Shown: positions 45,253 to 54,455 of the stretch, one piece after another
Layout of the letters: each line of letters begins with the position of its first letter
How positions within the stretch are numbered: the first letter of the stretch is position 1
Assembly: GCF_011758655.1 (NCBI RefSeq)
Contig: NZ_JAAMPA010000002.1
Span: 806,001 to 870,000, forward strand
Length of the DNA stretch: 64,000 nucleotides
From: Modestobacter marinus
GTDB taxonomy: Bacteria; Actinomycetota; Actinomycetes; Mycobacteriales; Geodermatophilaceae
Direction: 5' to 3'
Program-made: the position numbers and the translations under genes
Notes under the pieces: generated by a model
Seen by the model: only the letters and a program-made list of their open reading frames with translations
Told to the model about the DNA's origin: nothing
Database searches by the model: none

Positions 45253-46719
45253 TCACTCGCCGCCGGCGAGCTTGGCCCGCAGGGCCGCCAGCGCCTCGTC
45301 GGAGGCCAGGGTGCCACCGGTCGAGGGGGCGTCCGGCGCGTCGACCGGCTCGCTGGAGTAGCTGCCACCGGCCGCAGCCTCGGCGTCGGCCTCCTTGGCC
45401 GCCGCGATCTGCTTGCGGTGCGCCTCGAACCGGGCCTGCGCCTCGGCGTACTGCCGCTCCCACGTCTCGCGGGCCTCGTCGTAGCCCTCGAGCCACTCGC
45501 CGGTGGAGGCGTCGAAGCCCTCGGGGTAGACGTAGTTGCCCTGCTCGTCGTACTGGGCGGCCATGCCGTAGGCGGCCGGGTCGAACTGCTCCTCGTCGCC
45601 GACGACGCCCTCGTTGGCCTGCTTGAGGGACAGCGAGATGCGGCGGCGGTCCAGGTCGATGTCGATGACCTTGACGAGGATCTCGTCGCCGACCTGCACG
45701 ACCTGCTCCGGGATCTCCACGTGGCGCTCGGCCAGCTCGGAGATGTGCACCAGGCCCTCGATGCCCTCGTCGACGCGCACGAACGCACCGAAGGGGACGA
45801 GCTTGGTGACCTTGCCCGGCACGACCTGACCGATCTGGTGCGTGCGGGCGAACTGACGCCACGGGTCCTCCTGCGTCGCCTTCAGCGACAGGGAGACCCG
45901 CTCACGGTCCAGGTCGACGTCGAGGACCTCGACGGTGACCTCCTGACCGACCTCGACGACCTCGGAGGGGTGGTCGATGTGCTTCCAGGACAGCTCGGAG
46001 ACGTGCACCAGACCGTCGACGCCACCCAGGTCCACGAAGGCACCGAAGTTGACGATCGAGGAGACGACGCCCGTGCGGACCTGGCCCTTGGCGAGCTTGT
46101 TGAGGAACTCGCTGCGGACCTCGGACTGGGTCTGCTCCAGCCACTGGCGACGGGAGAGGACGACGTTGTTGCGGTTCTTGTCCAGCTCGATGATCTTCGC
46201 CTCGAGCTCGCGGCCCACGTAGGGCTGCAGGTCGCGGACGCGACGCATCTCGACGAGCGAGGCGGGCAGGAAGCCGCGCAGCCCGATGTCGAGGATCAGG
46301 CCGCCCTTGACGACCTCGATGACGGTGCCGGTGACGACCTCGTCGGCTTCCTTCTTGGCCTCGATCGTGCCCCAGGCGCGCTCGTACTGAGCCCGCTTCT
46401 TGGACAGGATGAGCCGGCCTTCCTTGTCCTCCTTCTGGAGGACGAGGGCTTCCACCTCGTCGCCGACCTTGACGACCTCGGTCGGGTCGACGTCGTGCTT
46501 GATGGACAGCTCACGCGAGGGGATGACGCCCTCGGTCTTGTAGCCGATGTCCAGCAGCACCTCGTCCCGGTCGACCTTGACGATCACGCCTTCGACGATG
46601 TCGCCGTCGTTGAAGTACTTGATGGTCTGGTCGATCGCGGCGAGGAAGTCCTCGGCGGTGCCGATGTCGTTGACCGCGATCTGGGGGGTGCTGTCGGGAC
46701 GGACCTGAGTGGAGGTCAT
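45253..46719 (-). CDS. rpsA: 30S ribosomal protein S1
   Basis: mRNA-binding ribosomal protein, 488 residues, with four S1 domains at roughly 38-107, 124-191, 211-280 and 296-366 (for example [20 protein letters not shown] and [20 protein letters not shown]). This is the actinobacterial four-domain form. The C-terminal about 110 residues are acidic and disordered, with repeated Tyr and Glu. ATG start. A promoter about 145 bases upstream leaves a long leader with two hairpins. Confidence 0.97.
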   Translation of the reverse strand: MTSTQVRPDSTPQIAVNDIGTAEDFLAAIDQTIKYFNDGDIVEGVIVKVDRDEVLLDIGYKTEGVIPSRELSIKHDVDPTEVVKVGDEVEALVLQKEDKEGRLILSKKRAQYERAWGTIEAKKEADEVVTGTVIEVVKGGLILDIGLRGFLPASLVEMRRVRDLQPYVGRELEAKIIELDKNRNNVVLSRRQWLEQTQSEVRSEFLNKLAKGQVRTGVVSSIVNFGAFVDLGGVDGLVHVSELSWKHIDHPSEVVEVGQEVTVEVLDVDLDRERVSLSLKATQEDPWRQFARTHQIGQVVPGKVTKLVPFGAFVRVDEGIEGLVHISELAERHVEIPEQVVQVGDEILVKVIDIDLDRRRISLSLKQANEGVVGDEEQFDPAAYGMAAQYDEQGNYVYPEGFDASTGEWLEGYDEARETWERQYAEAQARFEAHRKQIAAAKEADAEAAAGGSYSSEPVDAPDAPSTGGTLASDEALAALRAKLAGGE

Positions 46720-46862
46720 GTGGTCGAGTGCTCCGGACGGGGGATGCGTAGGGACAAGGAGTTCACCCGCGGGCCAGGCGGACCACGGGGAGGTTCACGG
46801 GAGACGGCGATGCCGGCCCTCGTGACGGAGGGCCGACGCCACAGACCTCTGGCGTGCCCACC

Positions 46863-46891
46863 ATCGTACGGACCTGGCGATTGCCGGTCCA
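46863..46891 (-). promoter_or_regulatory. Promoter of rpsA
   Basis: On the minus strand, TGGACC (46886-46891), a 17-base spacer and TACGAT (46863-46868). The predicted leader of about 135 nt holds hairpins GGCCCTC/GAGGGCC (46815-46834) and ACGCCA/TGGCGT, which could serve autoregulation. Confidence 0.6.
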
Positions 46892-46952
46892 CCAGGGGGC
46901 GGGCCCGGCCGGCCCGGTCACCCGCACGACGGCGTGTCACCATCGGCGCGTC

Positions 46953-47813
46953 ATGGACAGCACCCCCGCGCACCCCTCCGCCGCCCCTCTCCCACTGGCC
47001 GTGGACGGGTACCCGGCAGCCGGTGGCGTGACCCGCCGGGCGGCCGGTCCGGCCGAGTCCGCCCGGGCGAACCGGGGCTGGTGGGACGCCGCCGCACCGG
47101 CCTACCTGGCCGAGCACGGCGGCGACCTCGGCGACGCCGACTTCCTCTGGTGCCCCGAGGGGCTGCGGGAGGCCGACGCGCACCTGCTGGGCGAGGTCGC
47201 CGGGCGCCGGGTGCTGGAGATCGGCTGCGGGTCGGCGCCCTGCTCCCGCTGGCTGCGCACGGCCGGCGCCTCCCCGGTGGCGCTGGACGTCTCCGGGGGC
47301 ATGCTCGCCCGCGCGGCCGAGCTGAACCGGTCCACCGGCATCGCCGTCCCCCTGCTCCAGGCCGACGCGGGTGCGCTGCCCCTGGCCGACGCGAGCGTGG
47401 ACCTGGCCTGCTCGGCGTTCGGCGGGCTGCCGTTCGTCGCCGACGCCACGGCGGTGCTGACCGAGGTCGCCCGGGTGCTGCGGCCGGGCGGACGGCTGGT
47501 CGCCTCGGTGAACCACCCGATGCGGTGGCCGATGCCGGACTCTCCCGACCCGGCCGACCTGCGCGTCGTCTCCTCCTACTTCGACCGCGCGCCGTACGTG
47601 GAGACCGACGAGGCCGGGACGACGGTGTACGTGGAGCACCACCGCACGATCGGCGACTGGGTACGGGCGGTCGTCGGCGCCGGGTTCGTGCTCGGCGACC
47701 TGATCGAGCCGGAGTGGACGCCCGGCCGCACCGAGACCTGGGGGCAGTGGTCCCCGGAGCGGGGTGCCCTGATGCCGGGGACGCTGATCCTGGTCTGCCA
47801 CCTGCCCGGCTGA
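46953..47813 (+). CDS. Class I SAM-dependent methyltransferase
   Basis: A 286-residue methyltransferase with an intact motif I (VLEIGCGSAPCSRWL, near residue 90), an acidic motif II (VALDVSGGMLARAAEL), LLQADAGALPLADASVDLAC and EVARVLRPGGRLVASV. The ATG at 46953 is chosen; the frame is open further upstream. Position between rpsA and polA is conserved in actinobacteria. Substrate unknown. Confidence 0.88.
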   Translation: MDSTPAHPSAAPLPLAVDGYPAAGGVTRRAAGPAESARANRGWWDAAAPAYLAEHGGDLGDADFLWCPEGLREADAHLLGEVAGRRVLEIGCGSAPCSRWLRTAGASPVALDVSGGMLARAAELNRSTGIAVPLLQADAGALPLADASVDLACSAFGGLPFVADATAVLTEVARVLRPGGRLVASVNHPMRWPMPDSPDPADLRVVSSYFDRAPYVETDEAGTTVYVEHHRTIGDWVRAVVGAGFVLGDLIEPEWTPGRTETWGQWSPERGALMPGTLILVCHLPG

Positions 47814-47920
47814 GCGGCGGGACCGGCCGCCGACCTGCCGATCGGGGTCCGGACCTGCGAGGCTGGGCCGCGACGCCGGGCCCGGCCCGGGACGCGGGAC
47901 CGGAGCGAGGGAGCCACGCG

Positions 47921-48487
47921 GTGGACCAGACAGCACAGACCGTCCTGGAAGACGCCACCGAGAGCGCCGTGGTCGTGCTCGTCCCGGACGCCGACCCGCT
48001 GGTCGACGTACACCGTCAGCAGTTCGACGTGTCTGCCTCGTGGGGCGTGCCCGCGCACCTGGCGGTCATCTACCCGTTCGTCACCCCACGCCAGGTGGAC
48101 GACGCGCTGCTGGACGGCCTGACCGAGCTCCTCGCCTCGGTGCCCGCCTTCGACTGCACGTTCACCAACACCGCCTGGTTCGGGGAGGAGATGCTCTACC
48201 TGGCGCCCGACCCCGAGGAGCCGTTCCGCCGGCTGACCCGGGTGGTGGCCGAGGCCTACCCCGACCACCCGCCCTACCGCGGCGCACACGGCGAGCCGAA
48301 GCCGCACCTGAGCATCGGGCAGCGTCGCCAGGGCGACCTGGCCGGCCTGCAGCACGCCCAGGAGGTGCTCTGCGCAGCGATGCCGCTGCGGACCCACATC
48401 GACACGGCCGCGCTGTACGCCGGCACGCGCGCGGCCGGCTCCTGGCAGCGGGTCTGCACCTTCCCCCTGGCCCGCGCCGCCGCCTGA
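47921..48487 (+). CDS. 2H phosphoesterase (2'-5' RNA ligase-like)
   Basis: A 188-residue protein of the 2H superfamily. The second H-x-S/T motif is clear in KPHLSIGQRR. The first is HLAVIYPF, where the usual hydroxyl residue after the His is Ala, so activity may be altered. The GTG start gives VDQTAQTVLEDATES. It is 107 bases after the methyltransferase and convergent with polA. Confidence 0.8.
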   Translation: MDQTAQTVLEDATESAVVVLVPDADPLVDVHRQQFDVSASWGVPAHLAVIYPFVTPRQVDDALLDGLTELLASVPAFDCTFTNTAWFGEEMLYLAPDPEEPFRRLTRVVAEAYPDHPPYRGAHGEPKPHLSIGQRRQGDLAGLQHAQEVLCAAMPLRTHIDTAALYAGTRAAGSWQRVCTFPLARAAA

Positions 48488-48512
48488 CCCCCTAGCTGAC
48501 CGTCCCGCCTGT

Positions 48513-48554
48513 GGCCCCGGTGCAGGGGCCCACGCCGAGCCTGCGAGGCGTGGG
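48513..48554. repeat. 42-nt double-hairpin element, copy A
   Basis: GGCCCC-loop-GGGGCC overlapping CCCACGCC-loop-GGCGTGGG. It differs from copy B (48606-48647) at one base and from copy C (28870-28911) at four. It lies in the convergent gap before the polA stop. Confidence 0.88.
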
Positions 48555-48605
48555 CAGGAGGACCTCGTCCCTCTCTTCCCCCCTCGCACGCTCGGGGCGA
48601 GCCAT

Positions 48606-48647
48606 GGCCCCGGTGCAGGGGCCCACGCCGAACCTGCGAGGCGTGGG
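48606..48647. repeat. 42-nt double-hairpin element, copy B
   Basis: Same orientation as copy A, 51 bases after it, 18 bases before the polA stop. The spacer between A and B resembles the hairpin after yebC. Probably ends polA transcription. Confidence 0.88.
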
Positions 48648-48665
48648 GAGCCTCGGGGTCCTTCC

Positions 48666-51410
48666 TCAGTGGGCGGCGTCGTCCCAGCTGGTGCCGAAGC
48701 CGACCGAGACCTCCAGCGGGACCGACAGCTGCGCCGCGCCGGCCATCTCGCGCCGCACCAGCGCCTCGAGGGTCTCCCGCTCCCCCGCCGCGACCTCGAG
48801 CACCAGCTCGTCGTGGACCTGCAGAAGCATCCGCGAACGCAGCCCCTCGGCCGCGATGGCCCGCTCCACGTTGAGCATCGCCACCTTGATGACGTCGGCG
48901 GCCGACCCCTGGATCGGCGCGTTGAGCGCCATCCGCTCGGCCATCTCCCGGCGCTGCCGGTTGTCGCTGGTCAGGTCGGGCAGGTAGCGGCGCCGGCCCA
49001 GCGTCGTCTCGGTGTAGCCGGTCTGCCGGGCGTCGTCCACGACCCCGTCGAGGTAGTCGCGGATGCCGCCGAAGCGCTCGAAGTAGGCGTGCATCTGACC
49101 GCGCGCCTCCTCCGGGGTGATCCGCAGCTGCTGGGACAGCCCGTAGGCGCTCAGCCCGTAGGCCAGGCCGTAGCTCATCGCCTTGATCCGGCGGCGCATC
49201 TCCGGGTCGACCTGCTCGATCGGGATGTCGAACGCCCGCGAGGCGACGAAGGAGTGCAGGTCCTCACCCGACGTGAAGGCCTCGATCAGGCCGGCGTCCT
49301 CCGACAGGTGGGCCATGATCCGCATCTCGATCTGGCTGTAGTCGGCGGTCATCAGCGACTCGTAGCCCGAGCCCACGACGAAGGCCTGCCGGATCCGGCG
49401 GCCCTCGGCGCTGCGGATCGGGATGTTCTGCAGGTTCGGGTCGGTGGAGGACAGCCGGCCGGTCGCCGCGATCGTCTGCTGGTAGGTGGTGTGCACCCGC
49501 CCCACCTCGTCGACCATCGGGATCAGCCCGTCGATGACGGTGCGCAGCCGGGTGACGTCCCGGTGCCGCAGCAGGTGCTCGAGGAACGGGTGCCCGGTGG
49601 AGGCCAGCAACGAGGTCAGTGCCTCGGCGTCAGTGGTGTAGCCGGTCTTGTTCTTCTTCGTCTTGGGCAGCCCGAGCTCGTCGAAGAGGACCGCCTGCAG
49701 CTGCTTGGGCGAGCCGAGGTTGATCTCCTTGCCGATGACCGCGTAGGCCTCGTCGGCCGCCTCGGTCACCGCGGCCGCGAACTCGCGCTGCAGCTCGTGC
49801 AGGGAGTCCAGGTCCGCGGCGATGCCCCGGTGCTCCATGGCGGCGAGCACCCGGGTCAGCGGCAGCTCGATGTCCCCGAGCAGCTGGTCGCCGCCCTTCT
49901 GACCGAGCACCTGCTCCAGGGCGTCGGACAGGTCGTTGACCGCCACCGCCTTGAGCACGTCGGCGTGCGCGGCGGCCGCGGCGACGTCCTCCTCCGAGGG
50001 GCCGAGCCCGTCGAGGGTCAGCTGGCCCTCCGGCTCCGCGGCGTCCTTGAGCTCGCGGCGCAGGTAGCGCACCGCCAGGTCACCGAGGTCGAAGGAGCGC
50101 TGCCCGGGGTTGACCAGGTAGGCCGCGAGCGCGGTGTCACTGACCATGCCCTGCAGGTCCCAGCCGCGGTTCCAGACGGCCAGCAGCGGCCCCTTGACCT
50201 CGTGCACGACCTTGGGGGTCGCCGGGTCGGCCAGCCAGCCGGCCAGCGCCTGCTCGTCGGCGGCGTCCAGGTCGGGGCCCAGGTCGACGAAGGTGGCGTG
50301 GTCGTCGGCGGCGGCCAGCGCGAGGCCGGTGAGCTCGCCGACGCCCCGGCCCCACGTGCCCCGGAAGACGACGCCGGTGTGCCCGGTGCGTGCGTGGGTG
50401 GCGAGCCAGTCGCCCAGCTCACCGGGGGCGAGCCGGTCGGCGGTCACCTCGAACCCGCCGTCGACCTCTGGCTCCGGCGTGGCGAGGGTGGCGAAGAGCC
50501 GGTCGCGCAGCACCCGGAACTGCAGGTTGTCGAAGAGGGTGTGGACCTCGTTGCGGTCCCAGGGCTGGACGGCGAGGTCCTGCGGACCGACCTCGAGCGG
50601 CACCGCGCGGTCGAGCTCGGTGAGCCGGCGGTTCTGCAGGACGGAGGACAGGTGCTCCCGCAGCTTCTCCCCGACCTTGCCCTTGACCGTGTCGACCTGG
50701 TCGACCAGTGCGTTCAGCGACCCGTACTCGCGCACCCACTTGGCGGCGGTCTTCTCCCCCACGCTCGGGATGTTGGGCAGGTTGTCGCTGGGGTCGCCGC
50801 GCAGCGCGGCGAAGTCGGGGTACTGGGTCGGGGTCAGGCCGTACTTGGCCTCGACCTCCTCCGGGGTGAACCGGGTCAGGTCGGAGACGCCCTTGCGCGG
50901 GTACAGCACCGTGACGTGCTCGTTGACCAGCTGCAGCGCGTCCCGGTCGCCGGTGCAGATCAGCACGTCCATGCCCTGCTCGACCGCCTGCACGGTGAGG
51001 GTGGCGATGACGTCGTCGGCCTCGTAGTTCTCCGCGGTGATCACCGGCACGTGCAGCGCGCCGAGGACCTCCTGCACCAGGCTCACCTGCCCGCGGAAGT
51101 CGGTCGGGCTCTCCGCGCGGTTGGCCTTGTAGTCGGCGTAGATCTCGCTGCGGAAGGTCTTCCGGCTGACGTCGAAGGCCACCGCGAGGTGACTGGGCTG
51201 CTCGTCGCGCAGCACGTTGATCAGCATCGACGTGAAGCCGTAGACGGCGTTGGTCGGCTGCCCGGTGGTGGTGGAGAAGTTCTCCACCGGGAGGGCGAAG
51301 AACGCCCGGTACGCCAGCGAGTGGCCGTCGAGCAGCAGCAGCCGCGGACGGACACCGGGGGCCGGGTCGGAGGCTGTCGTGCTGGCTGGGGTGCTCACCG
51401 GTGCGGACAT
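48666..51410 (-). CDS. polA: DNA polymerase I
   Basis: Repair and Okazaki-processing polymerase, 914 residues from ATG (MSAPVSTPAST). The N-terminal 5' nuclease (LLLLDGHSLAYRAFFA, then YEADDVIATL) is intact. The middle 3'-5' exonuclease-like domain lacks the DEDD residues (for example VDLGPDLDAADEQALAGWL), as in mycobacterial PolI. Polymerase motifs: TADYSQIEMRIMAH (A), RRIKAMSYGLAYGLSAYG (B), LLQVHDELVLE (C). Divergent from the hotdog thioesterase. Confidence 0.98.
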   Translation of the reverse strand: MSAPVSTPASTTASDPAPGVRPRLLLLDGHSLAYRAFFALPVENFSTTTGQPTNAVYGFTSMLINVLRDEQPSHLAVAFDVSRKTFRSEIYADYKANRAESPTDFRGQVSLVQEVLGALHVPVITAENYEADDVIATLTVQAVEQGMDVLICTGDRDALQLVNEHVTVLYPRKGVSDLTRFTPEEVEAKYGLTPTQYPDFAALRGDPSDNLPNIPSVGEKTAAKWVREYGSLNALVDQVDTVKGKVGEKLREHLSSVLQNRRLTELDRAVPLEVGPQDLAVQPWDRNEVHTLFDNLQFRVLRDRLFATLATPEPEVDGGFEVTADRLAPGELGDWLATHARTGHTGVVFRGTWGRGVGELTGLALAAADDHATFVDLGPDLDAADEQALAGWLADPATPKVVHEVKGPLLAVWNRGWDLQGMVSDTALAAYLVNPGQRSFDLGDLAVRYLRRELKDAAEPEGQLTLDGLGPSEEDVAAAAAHADVLKAVAVNDLSDALEQVLGQKGGDQLLGDIELPLTRVLAAMEHRGIAADLDSLHELQREFAAAVTEAADEAYAVIGKEINLGSPKQLQAVLFDELGLPKTKKNKTGYTTDAEALTSLLASTGHPFLEHLLRHRDVTRLRTVIDGLIPMVDEVGRVHTTYQQTIAATGRLSSTDPNLQNIPIRSAEGRRIRQAFVVGSGYESLMTADYSQIEMRIMAHLSEDAGLIEAFTSGEDLHSFVASRAFDIPIEQVDPEMRRRIKAMSYGLAYGLSAYGLSQQLRITPEEARGQMHAYFERFGGIRDYLDGVVDDARQTGYTETTLGRRRYLPDLTSDNRQRREMAERMALNAPIQGSAADVIKVAMLNVERAIAAEGLRSRMLLQVHDELVLEVAAGERETLEALVRREMAGAAQLSVPLEVSVGFGTSWDDAAH

Positions 51411-51493
51411 CGACCACGAGCTTAAGGGCGCCCACCGACACCCCGGGCGGGCACACGAGCCGACCACGGACCGCCGGTGGCTACGGTGCGCGG

Positions 51494-51901
51494 ATGACGA
51501 CCGCGCGTCCGGACTGGCTGCCGTCCGACACCCAGGGGCCCCTGGACGACAAGCTCGGTATCCGGATCACCGACTTCACCCCCGAGCGGCTGGTGGCGAC
51601 CATGCCGGTCGCCGGGAACGAACAGCCCTTCGGCCTGCTGCACGGCGGGGCCACCTGCGCCCTGGCCGAGAGCATCGGGTCCTGGGCGGCGATGCTGCAC
51701 GCCGGGCCCGGCGGCACCGTGGTCGGCATCGAGCTGAACGCCAGCTACCTGCGCGCCGCCACCTCCGGCCTGGTGACCGCCGTCTGCACGCCGGTCCGGC
51801 GCGGCCGCACGCTGGCGACCTTCCTCATCTCGGTCAGCGACGAGGCCGGCCGTCCGACGGCCAGCGCACGCCTCACCTGCCTGATCCGCCCCGCCCGCTG
51901 A
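51494..51901 (+). CDS. Hotdog-fold thioesterase (PaaI/MenI-like)
   Basis: A 135-residue acyl-CoA thioesterase-like protein with PFGLLHGGATCALAESIGS, the PaaI-type active-site segment (Glu in AESIGS), and GIELNASYLRAATSG. Substrate unknown; menaquinone-pathway DHNA-CoA is one candidate for this subgroup. TACGGT ends six bases before the ATG, so the transcript is probably leaderless. Confidence 0.88.
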   Translation: MTTARPDWLPSDTQGPLDDKLGIRITDFTPERLVATMPVAGNEQPFGLLHGGATCALAESIGSWAAMLHAGPGGTVVGIELNASYLRAATSGLVTAVCTPVRRGRTLATFLISVSDEAGRPTASARLTCLIRPAR

Positions 51902-51948
51902 ACCCGCGCCCGCACCTCCGCGGCCAGCCGATCGGCGACGACGGCGGC

Positions 51949-51997
51949 GCGACACGTCGCTCCCCGACTACCCGCGAGTAGCACATCGGCGTGTCGC
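51949..51997 (+). terminator. Hairpin between thioesterase and livH
   Basis: Outer stem GCGACACG/CGTGTCGC (exact, eight bases) with an inner CTAC/GTAG pair. It probably ends the thioesterase transcript before livH. Confidence 0.5.
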
Positions 51998-52085
51998 AGA
52001 AGGGTCACAGTGTGTCCCAGCAGGTCGATGCCCGTAACGCGAGTGGGTTACTGTCCCGCCTCACATTCAACGGCTGGGAGGTCGA

Positions 52086-53453
52086 GTGACGCACGCGCCC
52101 CACCGTGCCGCGAGGTACGGGGAACGCAGCTCCACCCGGGAGGACCGGTCCGCATCCCGGCGGAGCGAGCGCCGGCGGCGCCGCACCCACCGCCCCCTGG
52201 TGCTGGCCCTGCTCATCGCCGCCTTCGGGATGGCCTTCGCGACCCTCGTGCCCGGCATCGCCTCCGCGGCGGAGGCCGGCGAGCAGGTCCGCGGCACGCT
52301 GCAGACCAGCCTGAGCGGCCCGATCGAAGGGGTCACCGTCGAGGTGGCCACGCCCGACGGCGACACCGTGGACACCGTCCAGACCGACGAGGACGGCCGG
52401 TGGGAGGTCGACCTGCCCGGCCCCGGCCAGTACGTCGTCAGCGTCGACCCCGACGACCTGCCAGAGGGTGTGGTGGTCAACGGCGAGCCCAGCCGCACCG
52501 TCACCGTCGACGCGGGGCGGGCGCAGCCGGTCAACATCGGCCTCAACGACGGCAGCCGCAACGACGGGGGCGGCACCATCCGGGCCGTCCAGCTGTTCGT
52601 CGACGGCCTGCGCTTCGGGCTCCTGATCGCCATGGCGGCGGTCGGCCTGTCGCTCATCTACGGCACCACCGGGCTGACCAACTTCGCCCACGGTGAGCTG
52701 GTCACCATCGGCGCCATCGCCGCCTGGTACATCAACGTGCAGGGCGGGGTCCCGCTCATCCCGGCCGCCTTGCTGGCCATGGTGGTCGGCGGCGTCATCG
52801 GTGCCCTCAACGAGCTGGCCATCTGGCGGCCGCTGCGGCGCCGCGGCACCGGGCTCATCGCGGCGCTCGTCGTCTCGATCGGGCTCTCCCTGGCGCTGCG
52901 CTACAGCTACCAGATCTTCTACGGCGGGTTCTCCAACCCCTACGCCGACTACCAGGGTCAGCGGGCCAGGAGCTACGGCCTGTTCACCCTGCAGGACCGG
53001 GACATCGCCTCGATCGTCATCGCGGTCGTCGTGCTGGTCCTGGTGGCGCTCATGCTGCAGCGCACCAAGATCGGCAAGGCCATGCGCGCGGTGTCGGACA
53101 ACCGGGACCTGGCGGCGTCCTCCGGGATCGACGTCAACCGGGTCGTCCTCTTCGTGTGGGTGCTCGGCGGTGCGCTCGCCGCGCTCGGCGGGGTGCTCCT
53201 CGGTCTCTCCGACCAGGTCCAGTGGGACATGGGCTTCCGGCTGCTGCTGCTGATGTTCGCCGGGGTCACCCTCGGTGGGCTCGGGACCGCCTACGGCGCC
53301 CTGCTCGGCAGCCTGATCGTCGGCGTCTTCGTGCAGATGTCCACCCTCGTCATCCCGAATGACATGAAGTACGTCGGAGGGCTGCTCCTCTTGATCGTCA
53401 TCCTCGTCGTCCGTCCCCAGGGCATCCTGGGCAGCCGCGCCAGGATCGGCTGA
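52086..53453 (+). CDS. livH: Branched-chain amino acid ABC permease LivH fused to an N-terminal beta-sandwich domain
   Basis: Inner-membrane permease of a Liv-type importer, 455 residues. A basic N terminus and signal-like helix (about 36-62, ending GIASAAEA) precede an external domain (66-153) resembling a carboxypeptidase-regulatory/Ig-like fold (GTLQTSLSGPIEGVTVEVAT, TDEDGRWEVDLPGPGQYVVS). The LivH core follows from about 165 (IYGTTGLTNFAHGELVTIGA, GVTLGGLGTAYGALLGSLIV). GTG start with GGGAGG upstream. First gene of livHMGF. Confidence 0.9.
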   Translation: MTHAPHRAARYGERSSTREDRSASRRSERRRRRTHRPLVLALLIAAFGMAFATLVPGIASAAEAGEQVRGTLQTSLSGPIEGVTVEVATPDGDTVDTVQTDEDGRWEVDLPGPGQYVVSVDPDDLPEGVVVNGEPSRTVTVDAGRAQPVNIGLNDGSRNDGGGTIRAVQLFVDGLRFGLLIAMAAVGLSLIYGTTGLTNFAHGELVTIGAIAAWYINVQGGVPLIPAALLAMVVGGVIGALNELAIWRPLRRRGTGLIAALVVSIGLSLALRYSYQIFYGGFSNPYADYQGQRARSYGLFTLQDRDIASIVIAVVVLVLVALMLQRTKIGKAMRAVSDNRDLAASSGIDVNRVVLFVWVLGGALAALGGVLLGLSDQVQWDMGFRLLLLMFAGVTLGGLGTAYGALLGSLIVGVFVQMSTLVIPNDMKYVGGLLLLIVILVVRPQGILGSRARIG

Positions 53454-53456
53454 CCG

Positions 53457-54455
53457 ATGGCCGACCTCCTCAACGCGTTCGCGATCGCGGGCAAGGCGTT
53501 CTTCGGGTTCCAGGCGATCTTCTTCGCCCTGCTCGCCATCGGCATCAACGTGCACTTCGGGTACACGGGCCTGCTCAACTTCGGCCAGATCGCCTTCGCC
53601 ATGCTCGGCGGCTTCGGCATCGCCATCTCGGTGAGCCAGTGGGGGCTGCCCTTCTGGGTCGGGGTGCTCGTCGGGGTCCTCGCCGCCGTCGTGCTCGCCC
53701 TCCTGCTGGGCCTGCCCACGCTGCGCCTGCGGGCCGACTACCTCGCCATCGTCACCATCGCCACCGCCGAGGGGCTGAGACTGGTCTTCCGATCGGTCTC
53801 CGCCACCCCGGTCACCGGTGGCACCCGCGGGCTGTCGGCGTTCAACCGCGACTTCATCGCCCTGGCCCCCTGGGACACCGCCCGCCGGTACGACCTGCTG
53901 GGCACCACCTGGAGCGGCGGCGAACTCTGGGTCTGCACGGTCGGGTGGATCCTGGTGGCGCTGTGCTCGCTGCTGGTCTGGGCGCTCATGCGCTCCCCCT
54001 GGGGCCGGGTGGTGAAGGCCATCCGGGAGGACGAGGACGCCGTCCGCTCGCTGGGCAAGAACGTCTACGCCTACAAGATGCAGGCGCTGGTCCTCGGCGG
54101 GATCTTCGGCGCCTTCGGCGGCATGGTCTACGCCGTCGGCACCGGGTCGGCCATCCCCGACCAGTACCAGAACGCCAACACCTTCCTGGCCTACGCGGCG
54201 CTGATCCTCGGTGGCGCCGCACGGGTGCTCGGCCCGGTCATCGGGTCCATGCTGCTGCTGTTCATCCTGCAGTTCGCCGACACCGGGCTGCGCTCGCTGA
54301 TCGCCAACGGGGTCATCCCCTCGGAGCTGCTCTCCTCCACCGACGTCGCGCAGCTGCGCTACGTGCTGGTCGGGATCGGGCTCATGCTGTTGTTGGTGTT
54401 CCGGCCCCAGGGCATCTTCGGTGACCGACGAGAGGTGATGCTCGATGCCCGCTGA
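53457..54455 (+). CDS. livM: Branched-chain amino acid ABC permease LivM
   Basis: Second permease subunit, 332 residues with eight to ten membrane helices. Family segments: NVHFGYTGLLNFGQIAFAML, LRADYLAIVTIATAEGLRLV, and the EAA-like loop SPWGRVVKAIREDEDAVRSL that contacts the ATPase. Starts three bases after the livH stop; its stop overlaps livG by 11 bases. Confidence 0.95.
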   Translation: MADLLNAFAIAGKAFFGFQAIFFALLAIGINVHFGYTGLLNFGQIAFAMLGGFGIAISVSQWGLPFWVGVLVGVLAAVVLALLLGLPTLRLRADYLAIVTIATAEGLRLVFRSVSATPVTGGTRGLSAFNRDFIALAPWDTARRYDLLGTTWSGGELWVCTVGWILVALCSLLVWALMRSPWGRVVKAIREDEDAVRSLGKNVYAYKMQALVLGGIFGAFGGMVYAVGTGSAIPDQYQNANTFLAYAALILGGAARVLGPVIGSMLLLFILQFADTGLRSLIANGVIPSELLSSTDVAQLRYVLVGIGLMLLLVFRPQGIFGDRREVMLDAR

